From NCBI GenBank assembly GCA_949752745.1, contig OX457025.1, forward strand, positions 47,295,601 through 47,359,600: a stretch of 64,000 bases of DNA, written 5' to 3'. The notes under the pieces are model-generated. The model was not told the DNA's origin. It searched no databases and worked only from the letters and a program-made list of their open reading frames with translations. Positions 31,201 to 45,200 of this stretch are shown one piece after another (the stretch's first letter is position 1; each line of letters opens with the position of its first letter). A program made the translations under genes and the position numbers. Source of the stretch: Protula sp. h YS-2021 (Eukaryota; Annelida; Polychaeta; Sabellida; Serpulidae).

Positions 31201-33217
31201 CTGTGGTGTGTGTTGTAGTACATGGAAAAGGCTGAACAGGCAGAGAAAGAGCTGAAAGAACTACGCCGAGAGAATGAGCAGTTGCGGGAGGACATACGAG
31301 ACTATCAGCGCCAACTGGAGAGTCAACGTGAGACGCTGTTAGTGCGGCGTGATGACGATAACGTCATGCGGGATCGCATGGCGCAAAGAAACAAGCTGCT
31401 GTCTGCAGCCTTAGAGGAGAACAAGGTATCGTCGCCACGCCTTCTCTGATTGGCGTTCTCATCTTCTCTTGAAAATCATAGTTGTGACGTTATTCAGATT
31501 GGAATTTTGTCCAGACAAGTTCTCATAAACTATAAGGCCAGGACTTTTAGAAATTTGCACAGTGGCTATAAAAGAAGATCCCAGAAGCTATAAGACCCAG
31601 TTTGAAAAAGTATCAGTCTGTTGTATTGTCTCCGCCACATATATAAGCCATTATAAACACAAAATAAAATAGCTATGGCAACTGTAATGGCCTCAATAAG
31701 ATCAATTATATGTTAATAGTTGTAGCATTTTTTTGTATATGTAAATTAAATGTGTTTTATATGTAAATTTTCACACTGGGACCACAGTCAATTCATCTAG
31801 GCGCGTTGGCATCAACAGTCAGACTTAATTGGGTTATGGGTTTTTAGTGTGGGCATCCACGACCTTTTAGTGTGGATAGTGCGCCGTCACGTCAATATAA
31901 ACAAAATGAAAGTGACCAAGGCACCTTTGCATCGTATTCAGCTATGATGTCGTTGCAGGAGTGAACACAAGCTAGATTTTGCAGCCCAGAATGACGTTAA
32001 TGTTGAGGACATATGAATTATTTAATAAGAGACTTAAAATTCCGCGCCGTATTTTGATAGAATCGCATTGCCAGTGCGTGTCTTCATACTTTGGCCGCAC
32101 CTGGGTACCGCCACTTGACGGTCTTGCTTTTTTTTCTATTACAGAACTTGTCTGAATTCAATGTAGACTTGGAAAAGAAAATTGAGGAGATGAAAGATGA
32201 AATGAGAAAGGGAAAGGAAGAAATTGAAAAAACAACAGAAGACTACATGAAACTGAAGGTATTTGCCAGAAAGAAAATAGTCATTTTTAGTATGCGGGGA
32301 CTTTATCTTAAGCTGAGCCCATACACATGCTTGAGAAACTAATAGGTGCCACTAAAGTATTGATATCTTGTGGTACATTGAGAAAAGGTGGCCACTTATA
32401 GATTCTGACTACAGACCAAAAGTTGCACTTTGTCTCAGAAAAAGGAATGAATATTTTTGGCATTTATGTTGTTTGAATCATTGGATTTTTAGTAAAAAAA
32501 TGTATTGGAAATAAGTCGATGAAGTTTTTTGCTCTCACTTGATGCATTTTACTTTAGCCGAATCTCAGCTGTCACAGTGTCTAGTTTGTACAGCGGGGAC
32601 TGTAAATGAAACGTAATGATCCATTAGTCATAGCATTCCGAAAGAGTTTGAAATGCCATGGAATGTTGCCACTTATGATATGTTACTCGTGAACCATGGT
32701 TCACTATGCCGCAGCAGTAGAAGTCAGTAAAGCATGAAAACTTGTGCCGAGGTAAAGAGTTAAGTCCATTGTTTTACGTTAGTAATTTAGAAAGCCTTTT
32801 TCATATTCGTGGTCAAAACAATTAAGTACAGATGCGGTCGTGGAGACAAGAGAGCTGTGTGTTTTTTACAGATGGTGGTGGAGCAGTCGGACTCCGTGAT
32901 GGACGGGCTGAGACGCGAGAACGACATGCTGAGAGACCAAATAGACAGCTTGGTGAATCAAGTCCAGGCGAAAAATGATGCCGACGATAAAATCATGGTT
33001 CAGGTGGACCACAAAGTCGAGGAGTGGAAGGTATAGTCCTCACCCCATGCCGTGTACAAAGTCAGCTGGTTCTTTGTCTCTCTGTCTCATTGCGCCGTCC
33101 CACATACATTACCATGTTTTGTGTGTGCGAGTTCTCGACAATTTGAACAGTCCCTTTTTAGCCCAGCTTACGTTACACGTAAGCTGGGGTATTCCTATCG
33201 GTTTGCGGGCGGTGTCC

Positions 33218-33268
<51 letters not shown>

Positions 33269-36200
33269 GTTTATTTAGTAAACTTTGGTTCAAAATGCAT
33301 CTCCTCCTACAATTTTGATCCGATGTCATTTATTTTTGGTGTGAGGCATCCCTAAGGGGTCGTGCATACGGCTTGTGCTTTTCTAGTCGATCGGGTGATT
33401 TTTGAATTTTTGGCGAATTTTTAAAGAAAAAATTTGAAAATGTATCTCCTCCTACATTTTTGACCCGATGTCATTTATTTTTGGTATGAGGCACCCCTAA
33501 AGGGTCGTGCATACGGCTTGTGCTTTTTTAGTCGATCGCGCAATTTTTGTATTTTTGGGGAATTTTTAAAGCAAAATTTTCGAAAATAATTCAAAATGCA
33601 TCTACTCCTACAATTTTGATTCGATGTCATTTATTTTTGGTGTGAGGCATCCCTAAGGAGTCGTGCATACGGCTTGTGCTTTTTTAGACGATCGGGTGAT
33701 TTTTGAATTTTAGGGGAATTTTTAAAGAAAAAAATTTAAAATGTGTCTCCTCCTACATTTTTGACCCGATGTGATTTATTTTTGGTATGAGGCACCCCTA
33801 AAGTGTCGTGCATACGGCTTGTGCTTTTCTAGTCGATCGGGTGATTTTTTAATTTTTGGGGAATTTTTGAAGAAAAAAATTAAAAATGTATCTCGTCCTA
33901 CATTTTTGATCCGATGTCTTTTTTTTTAGCCCAGTTGGCTTTTTAGCCAACAGGGCTATACAGATGGGGGCAAGTGTCGTCCGTCCGTCCGTCTGTCCGT
34001 CCCGCGACCGTTAAAAGTGGAATAACTTTTTTATTTTTTATCCGATTCTTACCAAATTTTAAACACGAGTTCCTAACCCTTTACTGCATTAGGAAATATT
34101 TTTATTTTTGCGGTTTAAACCATTTTTGGCGATTTTATTGCCAATTTGGGCAAAATACGAAAAAACCTATCTAGTCCCTCATTTTTCATCGGAAGATTCC
34201 GAAATTTTTTATGAAGAAACTAGGACTAAGGGGTAAAAAAAGTACTTTTTTCAATTTTTGAATTTCGCCTTATTTTTGAATCTACTGAGCTTCAAAGTTT
34301 GCAACTTCTAAAAATTGGCAAATTTCCAATTTTTTTTTCTTAACAAAGTAGTTAAAGTGGAATATCTTTTTTATTTTTTATCCGATTCGTACCAAATTTT
34401 TAACACGAGTTTTTAACCTTCTACTGCATTAGGAATTTTTTTATTTTTTGGTTTATACCATTTTTGGCGATTTTATTGCCAATTTGGGCAGAATACGAAA
34501 AAACCTATCTAGTCCCTCATTTTTCATCGGAAGATATCGAAATTTTTCATGAAGAAACTAGAACTAAGGGGTGAAAAAAGTACTTTTTTCGATTTTTGAA
34601 TTTCGCCTTATTTTTGAATCTACTGAGCTTCAAAGTTTGCAACTTCTAAAAATTGGCAAATTTCCATTTTTTTTCTTAACAAAGTAGTTAAAGTGGAATA
34701 TCTTTTTTATTTTTCATCCGATTCGTACCAAATTTTAAACGCGAGTTTTTAACCTTCTACTGCATTAGGAATTTTTTTTTATTTTTTGGTTTAAACCATT
34801 TTTAGCGATTTTATTGCCAATTTGGGCAAAATACGAAAAAATCTATCTAGTCCCTCATTTTTCATCGGAAGATTCCGAAATTTGTTATGAAGAAACTAGA
34901 ACTAAGGGGTGAAAAAAGTACATTTTTCGATTTTTGAATTTCGCCTTATTTTTGAATCTACTGAGCTTCGAAGTTTGCAGCTTTTAAAAAATTGGAAATT
35001 TCCATTTTTCTTCTTAAAAAAGCAAAGTTTCAATTTGCAGAGGGGCACAATATGTTACATGCAAGTACTTTTGGTTGGAATTTTCAGTAATTTTGTTGTC
35101 AGTAGGTCATTTCTATGATATTTTCAAGTGGGCGATAATAGGGAACATTGGGCGATAAAGCAAGAAAGTTGTAATTTTCGCTTTAAAAGTGCAGGGATCA
35201 ATTCTATGTCCCGAAAATATGATAAATATGATATTTTTTGGATGGGCGATAATAGGGAATATTGGTCGATACTGCAAGAAAGTTGTAATTTTCGCTTTAA
35301 ATGTGCAGGAAACAATTCTAGGACCCGAAAATATGATAAATATAATGTTTTTCGGGTGGGCGATAATAGGGAACATTTTGCGATAATGCAAGAAAGTTGT
35401 AATTTTCGCTTTAAAAGAGCAGGAATCAATTCTATGACCCGAAAATATGATAAATATGATATTTTTCGTGTGGGCGATAATAGGGAGCATTGGGCGATAA
35501 TGCAAGAAAGTTGTAATTTTCGCTTTAAAAGTGCAGGATCAATTCTATGACCCGAAAATATGATAAATGTGATATTTTTCGGGTGGGCGATAATAGGGAA
35601 TATTGGGCGATAATGTAAGAAAATTGTAATTTTCGCTTTAAAAGTGCAGGAATCAATTCTATGACCCGAAAATATGATAAATGTGATATTTTTCGTGTGG
35701 GCGATAATAGGGAACATTGGGCGATAATGCAAAAAAGTTGTAATTTTCGCTTTAAAAGTGCAGGAATCAATTCTGTGACCCGAAAATATGATCAATGTGA
35801 TATTTTACGGGTGGGCGATAACAGGGAATATTGGGCGATAAAGCAAGAAAGTTGTAATTTTCGCTTTAAAAGTGCAGGAAACAATTCTAGGACCCGAAAA
35901 TATGATAAATATAATATTTTTCGTGTGGGCGATAATAGGGAATATTGGGCGATAATGTAAAGAAGTTGTAATTTTCGCTTTAAAAGAGCAGGAATCAATT
36001 CTATATCCCGAAAATATGATAAATATGATAGTTTTCGGATGGGCGATAATAGGGAATATTGGGCGATAATGCAAGAAAGTTGTAATTTTCGCTTTAAATG
36101 TGCAGGGATCAATTCTATGTCCCGAAAATATGATGAATATGATATTTTTTGGATGGGCGATAATAGGGAACATTGGGCGATAATGCAAGAAAGTTGTAAT

Positions 36201-39200
36201 TTTCGCTTTAAAAGTGCAGGAATCAATTCTATGACCCGAAAATATGATAAATGTGATATTTTTCGTGTGGGCGATAATAGGGAATATTGGGCGATAGTGC
36301 AAGAAAGTTGTAATTTTCGCTTTAAAAGTGCAGGAATCAATTCTGTGACCCGAAAATATGATCAATGTGATATTTTACGGGTGGGCGATGACAGGGAATA
36401 TTGGGCGATAAAGCAAGAAAGTTGTAATTTACGCTTTAAAAGAGCAGGAATCAATTCTATGACCCGAAAATATGATAAATGTGATATTTTTCGGATGGGC
36501 GATAATAGGGAATATTGGGCGATAATACAAGAAAGTTATAATTTTCGCTTTAAAAGTGCAGGAATCAATTCTATGACCCGAAAATATGATAAATGTGATA
36601 TTTTTCGTGTGGGCGATAATAGGGAACATTGGGCGATAATGCAAAAAAGTTGTAATTTTCGCTTTAAAAGTGCAGGAATCAATTCTGTGACCCGAAAATA
36701 TGATCAATGTGATATTTTACGGGTGGGCGATAACAGGGAATATTGGGCGATAAAGCAAGAAAGTTGTAATTTTCGCTTTAAAAGTGCAGGAAACAATTCT
36801 AGGACCCGAAAATATGATAAATATAATATTTTTCGTGTGGGCGATAATAGGGAATATTGGGCGATAATGTAAAGAAGTTGTAATTTTCGCTTTAAAAGAG
36901 CAGGAATCAATTCTATATCCCGAAAATATGATAAATATGATAGTTTTCGGATGGGCGATAATAGGGAATATTCGGCGATAATGCAAGAAAGTTGTAATTT
37001 TCGCTTTAAATGTGCAGGGATCAATTCTATGTCCCGAAAATATGATGAATATGATATTTTTTGGATGGGCGATAATAGGGAACATTGGGCGATAATGCAA
37101 GAAAGTTGTAATTTTCGCTTTAAAAGTGCAGGAATCAATTCTATGACCCGAAAATATGATAAATGTGATATTTTTCGTGTGGGCGATAATAGGGAATATT
37201 GGGCGATAATGCAAGAAAGTTGTAATTTTCGCTTTAAAAGTGCAGGAATCAATTCTGTGACCCGAAAATATGATCAATGTGATATTTTACGGGTGGGCGA
37301 TGACAGGGAATATTGGGCGATAAAGCAAGAAAGTTGTAATTTACGCTTTAAAAGAGCAGGAATCAATTCTATGACCCGAAAATATGATAAATGTGATATT
37401 TTTCGGATGGGCGATAATAGGGAATATTGGGCGATAATACAAGAAAGTTGTAATTTTCGCTTTAAAAGTGCAGGAATCAATTCTATGACCCGAAAATATG
37501 ATAAATGTGATATTTTTCGTCTGGGCGATAATAGGGAACATTGGGCGATAATGCAAAAAAGTTGTAATTTTCGCTTTAAAAGTGCAGGAATCAATTCTGT
37601 GACCCGAAAATATGATCAATGTGATATTTTACGGGTGGGCGATAACAGGGAATATTAGGCGATTAAGCAAGAAAGTTGTAATTTTCGCTTTAAAAGTGCA
37701 GGAAACAATTCTAGGACCCGAAAATATGATAAATATAATATTTTTCGTGTTGGCGATAATAGGGAATATTGGGCGATAATGTAAGAAAGTTGTAATTTTC
37801 GCTTTAAAAGAGCAGGAATCAATTCTATATCCCGAAAATATGATAAATATGATAGTTTTCGGATGGGCGATAATAGGGAATATTGGGCGATAATGCAAGA
37901 AAGTTGTAATTTTCGCTTTAAATGTGCAGGGATCAATTCTATGTCCCGAAAATATGATGAATATGATATTTTTTGGATGGGCGATAATAGGGAACATTGG
38001 GCGATAATGCAAGAAAGTTGTAATTTTCGCTTTAAAAGTGCAGGAATCAATTCTATGACCCGAAAATATGATAAATGTGATATTTTTCGTGTGGGCGATA
38101 ATAGGGAATATTGGGCGATAATGCAAGAAAGTTGTAATTTTCGCTTTAAAAGTGCAGGAATCAATTCTGTGACCCGAAAATATGATCAATGTGATATTTT
38201 ACGGGTGGGCGATGACAGGGAATATTGGGCGATAAAGCAAGAAAGTTGTAATTTACGCTTTAAAAGAGCAGGAATCAATTCTATGACCCGAAAATATGAT
38301 AAATGTGATATTTTTCGGATGGGCGATAATAGGGAATATTGGGCGATAATACAAGAAAGTTGTAATTTTCGCTTTAAAAGTGCAGGAATCAATTCTGTGA
38401 CCCGAAAATATGATAAATGTGATATTTTTCGGGTGGGCGAAAATAGGGAACGTTGGGCGATAGTGCAAGAAAGTTGTAATTTTCTCTTTAAAAGTGCATG
38501 AATCAATTCTATGACCCGAAAATATGATAAATGTGATATTTTTCGGGTGGGCGATAATAGGGAATATTGGGCGATAATGCAAGAAAGTTGTAATTTTCGC
38601 TTTAAAAGTGCAGGAAACAATTCTAGGACCCGAAAATATGATAAATGTAATATTTTTCGTGTGGGCGATAATAGGGAATATTGGGCGATAATGTAAGAAA
38701 GTTGTAATTTTCGCTTTAAAAGAACAGGAATCAATTCTATATCCCGAAAATATGATAAATATGATAGTTTTCGGATGGGCGATAATAGGGAATATTCGGC
38801 GATAATGCAAGAAAGTTGTAATTTTCGCTTTAAATGTGCAGGGATCAATTCTATGTCCCGAAAATATGATGAATATGATATTTTTTGGATGGGCGATAAT
38901 AGGGAACATTGGGCGATAATGCAAGAAAGTTGTAATTTTCGCTTTAAAAGTGCAGGAATCAATTCTATGACCCGAAAATATGATAAATGTGATATTTTTC
39001 GTGTGGGCGATAATAGGGAATATTGGGCGATAATGCAAGAAAGTTGTAATTTTCGCTTTAAAAGTGCAGGAATCAATTCTGTGACCCGAAAATATGATCA
39101 ATGTGATATTTTACGGGTGGGCGATGACAGGGAATATTGGGCGATAAAGCAAGAAAGTTGTAATTTACGCTTTAAAAGAGCAGGAATCAATTCTATGACC

Positions 39201-42200
39201 CGAAAATATGATAAATGTGAAATTTTTTCGGATGGGCGATAATAGGGAATATTGGGCGATAATACAAGAAAGTTGTAATTTTCGCTTTAAAAGTGCAGGA
39301 ATCAATTCTATGACCCGAAAATATGATAAATGTGATATTTTTCGGGTGGGCGATAATAGGGAACGTTGGGCGATAGTGCAAGAAAGTTGTAATTTTCGCT
39401 TTAAAAGTGCAGGAATCAATTCTATGACCCGAAAATATGATAAATGTGATATTTTTCGGGTGGGCGATAATAGGGAATATTGGGCGATAATGCAAGAAAG
39501 TTGTAATTTGCGCTTTAAAAGTGCAGGAAACAATTCTAGGACCCGAAAATATGATAAATATAATATTTTTCGGGTGGGCGATAATAGGGAACATTGGGCG
39601 ATAATGTACGAATGTTGTGACCCGCGCATCAAGTCAACCTAAGGAAACTTGTCCACTTGTCCAAAATAAGTACGAAAGTAAAATAAACATGCGCATTGGT
39701 CTGGAATAAGAACCGCGCATTTATCTTTATTAAGTTAAATAAACATGTGCACTGTTCCAAAATGAGAGCCGCGCATCAACGCAAATTAAATAAACATGCG
39801 CACTTGTCTGAATTAGAACCGCGCATCGAGGCAAGTTACATAAATATGCGCACTGGTCCGAAATGCGAGCGTTGTTTGAAGGTATCTATGGCAAACTATC
39901 CATTCTACCAGATATACAAAAAATCTGTTCCCCATTTTTCTGGGAAAGAAATCTTTGTATGCATTTATCGGTCTATGTTCTGGTCCAGTGCTAAATTAAT
40001 TATTGAGCTAGCTCTTTGCCGTCTCATCTTTTGAAGCTTGATATTTCAGGGAAATTCCTTCGCTCATGCACGCTGGAATGGGTCTTATTGCTTTTCGTAA
40101 GCTGGGACTTTGTCCTTGGACAAACTTGTTTTATTCCCCACAGGGGGGGGGGGGGATATATGCGATGGATCGTGTGTCGGTCTGACGGTCTGTCATCAAC
40201 AGCTTGTTAACACGATAACTTAAAAACTGCTGCAAGGATTTAATGAAACTTGGTATTTAGCTTCTATGGGAACAAACACAGATCGGTATTGTAAATGGGC
40301 CAGGTTCGTCCAAGGAAAATGGACCAGCGGGACTTAGAAAATTTCAGCTCTTGATTGACTATTGTTGGCCATGTTTAACTGATGTTGGGTGGGGGGCTGT
40401 GGGGAATATGTGGGCTGTGCACACTGCTCTAGTTTTTTTTTTTTTTGTAAATTTTGTAAATTTTTTTGTAAATTTAAAACTTAAGTTGTAAAACATAAGA
40501 ATTCTTTGATTGGTCAGAACCTTGACAGGAATTTTTCTTTGGTGGATGTGAATACTGCTTTTGAATTTTTTGGACAATTCTTGTTAAAGCTTAACTTGAT
40601 ACTTTAGTTTTAAATTCAATGGAACAAAAGAGCTACTAAACATAGTTCCGTCATTTCTTCCTTTGACTCATCGTATAGAATTTTCAGTACGCTTTGGGGA
40701 AGGGACGGGGGACGGGGGCAGTTGTTGGGTTGACTTCTGTTTTTGTTGACGAAAACAACGGAGGAATTGCTGCGTTTGAAAATGTGTAATAAAATGTATT
40801 GCTTTGCACTGGTGTTAGTGTACCTGGAGTCCTCTATAGTTTTGATAAGAATAGGACTTAGCACAAGTTGTTTTGTTTGGTCATATTGTTAATGTAATGT
40901 GTTTCAATTTATATATGTTTTCAGTCGAATATATGTTTAACCTTACTAGCAAATTTTAAGTCAGTCAATATTAAAAATCGAACTATCTTCAAATATGTAT
41001 GTATGTTGCGTGTTTATTTTGTCCACGTACTTAGAGCATCTTAGCAGACAAGGATAGCAAAATCCTAGACCTGCAAGACCAGTGTCGCCAGCTACATGAC
41101 AGGCTTATCGCCGCAAACATGGACACGGAGAAGACATCAGTGGCTGCTTTAAGCAAGGCCCTTGAGGAGAGGGATAAGCAGATAGAGACATTGAAAAGAA
41201 GGCTTGATGAGGCTGCCGGCGATATACAGGAGGATGCGGATTTGATGGAGGAAGTGCGACAGGAAATGATGAAAAGTGAGTGGGCAAAACGCCATTAAAA
41301 TTGAAACTTTTAAAAGATTAGAGTAATCTCCTATAAATTTTGTTAAATTTGTTCGAAATTTTGTATGAAGGGTGTGTGGTTCAGGGGGTGTTTTTTTTTT
41401 TTTTCGTTTTTTTTTTTTTTTTTTTTGGTTTGGTTTTTGCCGAATTGGCGCAATTCCAAAGTTCTCCAAAATATATTTTCTATATAGTTTTGTGTTTTCT
41501 ACAAATTTTGTAGCACTGTGTCTCCAGTCCACCTGAGTCGAATTGTCGTTTTTGCCCAAATTTGAGCGCATTTATTTTTTTCCACTTTGTTCGCTGTTCC
41601 ATTTTTGATGGATTTGAGAGAAGTTGATTGAGTTTTGCATAAATATTCACTAGCCTGTCTTCTCTTGAGAAGTTATTTTTTGTCGATCCGCCAAGAATTG
41701 TCCAAATGGGGGCATTTTTCGATAGCCAATCTTCAAGGAGTTTCTTCTACAATTGTGATCGGATTGCCTTCAAATTTTTCATAAATATTTACTAAGCGGT
41801 CCTCCTTTGTAAAGTTACTTCTCTCGCAATCAGTCAAAAATTGGCTAAATGGGGGTGGGGAGGGGGCATTTGTAACTTTTTGGGTAGTAATTTTCAGAAT
41901 GCTTCTATTCCCATAATTTGGATCATATTTTACCTTTAAATTTTATGCGAATGTTTATTGGGTAGGCCTCTCTTGAAAAATTTTCTGGCGATCATCCGAA
42001 AACTGACTAACTTGGGGTATTTTTATTTGTTATTTTTTTTTTGGTCTTCAAATTTTGCATAAATGTTCACTAGGCGCTTTTGAAAAGTTACTTTTTTGGC
42101 GATCCGCCAAAAATTGGCTGGGGAGGGGAGGGGGCATTTCCCTTCCCTTCCCTTTTGCAATGTATGTGGACATTGTTTTTTTTCAGTCACTTGACATCTT

Positions 42201-45200
42201 TTCTGTGTCTATATGTCAGCAACTGCAAATTACCAGATTGTTTGTATTTCATGTACTTGCTTCTGCTTCGACTTTTTTCAATAAAACGTTTTGCCAGCGT
42301 GAATTGCATTTCTAACCATCATCTAATTGACCGGTCTTTGGACAACTCGGCACCTTGCCATCTCGGCACCAACAAACTCGGCACCATTTGGACAACTCGG
42401 CACCATTTTTTTTGGACAGCTCGGCACCACACTTTGGACAACTCGGCACCAATTTTTTTAAGTCGGCACCAAGAACTTAAAGGTTCGGTTGACTATTTTA
42501 TTTTAATTTACTCTTGTTTTATTTTAGAAACGAAGTAATTATAAACGTCGCACTACAACGAAATGCCAAATTTATTGAAAGCAGTGTGAACCTCACAAAC
42601 ATCAAATATCACAATATCCAAACATATATATTACCCAAAGTTCATTATCTCAAGAATCTTCACAATTTGAACGATTTATGATAGACATATAAAAACTACT
42701 CGCCATGTATTGGCTACCTCATGCCATTCACAGTTGAGCTAACTTTAATTTGTAATGAGAACGGGTCGTTTTACACACCACATTTCACAGTCCATTTTAT
42801 ACTTGGTTTTCCATCCTAAACACCGGGTACATAAAGCACGTTGAGGACAATTCACCAACTCGCCATAAACCAAGTCTCCATAATTTTCCAAATGCTTACC
42901 AACTCGCCATAAGTCTTGCCAGCTCGCCATACTTTTTAAATACCCTTTTGGCCTTTTATATATATTGGTTATTACAACCGAAAAATGGTGTGTAAAATAC
43001 AAGAACTAAACAGAGTGTGCGTGTATAAGGAAATTGTTTACTACCGAAAAGGGGTGTTGAAAAAGTAAGAAATAGAAGGAAAAACAAATTTATCCAGATT
43101 TGTTGAACTGATTTCATGACCAAAAATTTACTCCTTTTATACAGGAAAATTGCACTGTGCCGTAGTGTGATTGGTTACACAGTGACAAAAATAATTGCAA
43201 TATCTCCCACTAACACTCCATTGCAATTTCATTTAAAAAATAATTGCACTCTCTCCCGCTCATAGTCGGATTGCAATTTCATTTCAAGAACAGTTACAAT
43301 ATCCCCCATTTGTAGTCCACTTTATTTCCAACTAATTGCTTCTCTCTCGGTTTTACTTAATTACTTTCATGTATTTCAATTTAAAGGATTTGCAATCCAT
43401 TGTCACTAAACTTAAAATGGGCCAAACTTAGAATGGTGTGTAAAATTGAAGCAAAAAACAAAAAAACATGAAGTTAAACATGCATAAAAAATGAAAGCAT
43501 GAAATTACCCTTAGTTTTATAATGAGAAGTTAAGCAAAAGAGGACATTCTCACGAAAATGGTGTGTACAATGTAAGCAAAAAAAATATGGCGAGTTGGTA
43601 TAAAAGTATGCCGAGTTGGTTTCCAAGTCGCCATATGGCGAGTTGGATTTATGGCGAGATGTCCTGACCCCTATTTGGATATTGTGATATTTGTTGTTTG
43701 TAAGATTCACACTGCTTTCAATAAATTTGGCATTTCGTTGTAGTGCGACGTTTAATTACTTCGTTTCTAAAATAAAACAAGAGTAAATTAAAATAAAATA
43801 GTCAACCAACTTTTAAATTCTTGGTGCCGACTTAAAAAAATTGGTGCCGAGTTGTCCAAAGTGTGGTGCCGAGCTGTCTAAAAAAAATGGTGCCGAGTTG
43901 TCCAAATGGTGCCGAGCTTGCTTGGTGCCGAGATGGCAAGGTGCCGAGTTGTCCAAACCCCAATTGACCTATATTGTCACGGCATTAAATCATTTTTGGT
44001 ATACAGATGCGACATGCGACAAATAACAGTCGGCTGCGGTAGGACTGCATTTTAAGCGAACCGATTTGCATGGTTGGGGGAGGGTGGGGTGAGTTTCGCA
44101 AAGATATATTGTTGATGTTTTGTGACCCGTATGTATAGCTTGGTTTCATTCCGATGATCGCTAGTTTTGTCTTCATTCCGCAGGTGGAAAAGGGGATCGG
44201 CAGTTGATGAAAATAGCACATCTACAAAGTACATTGAAGCTCCACGAAGGCCAGCTAAAGGATGCAGAGGCCAGGGCCGTGGAGGTGATTATGTGGTTCT
44301 CTTTCACTGTATATGTTTACCGGTGCTTGATTTTTTCATAATGGACAGTGAGTAGTATGATGGAAACTGGAGTATGTTTGCAGTAATTATGACGAGTAGA
44401 TACCCACAGCCGTTTGCCCTGCTCTTTCAGTACTGAAAACGTTACGCAACCGAAAGTGTGTTCTTAACATTGTGATAACAACATCGACGAAAGGATTTTA
44501 ATTAAGTACACGAATTTGAAACAGATTAGAATTATACCAGAAATCATAAATTAAAACCAACGTCGGCTGTCACGTGTCGCCAAGGAGCACAGTTAATTTT
44601 ACGCAGACTTTCTGTATGACATGCCTGTCTTTTACTGTTGTTTACCAGTCTCCCAAACCTGGCTGAAATGTTGGCCTATACCATTAAAAAAAAACAAAAA
44701 AACATGCCCCCCTCCCCCCCTCTGTGATCTTTGTGGCCGGCAGCCCAGTTAGCAGCGATTTGTGGCACGCCAACGTTCACCTTGCTAAATATGGACGAGC
44801 AGAGAGTTCGAAGCAGCCATTGGAAAGCTTTGAAAATGGGCGAAGTAAACGCTCCTGACAGCTGAGACTGTAGAAGCGCTCATAAGGAAGAATTGTCCCG
44901 TGTGGATAGCGTCACCCCTTACTGAAAGTGCTGCCTTAGAGGCCACAGTAAGCAGAAAGGCAATGGCAGCAGCGAGTGAAGCTCAACGACCCCAGGGCAA
45001 AGTGACACAGACGCACAGCCAAAGGCATTCCCCCCCCCGAACCCCCCACCGCTCTTCATCCTGAGAATCACCCAGAATATCTCCTCTGCCAATGGCAACG
45101 TGCATCATCTAGCCCACTTTCGGCCAAATTGTACAAGACGATCAGTAGAAAGAATTCATTTTAGACGGTCTTTCAAACGATTTAAATATTGCAAACGTAA

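Noticed and set aside
33929..34020. Hairpin plus GTCC run as a structured RNA gene
   Set aside because: No tRNA, snRNA or other RNA-gene signature follows. The same head occurs with several dispersed repeats, so it is treated as a repeat end.
35127..39642. Long open frames on both strands (up to 296 codons) in the 114-bp array
   Set aside because: They are periodic translations of a tandem repeat whose length is divisible by 3. They have no start context or known domain, and they lie inside a CEP290 intron.
42333..43961. Assignment of the fold-back element to hAT
   Set aside because: Only the 8-bp duplication supports it. The termini do not begin with a CAG-like hAT end and no transposase is present.
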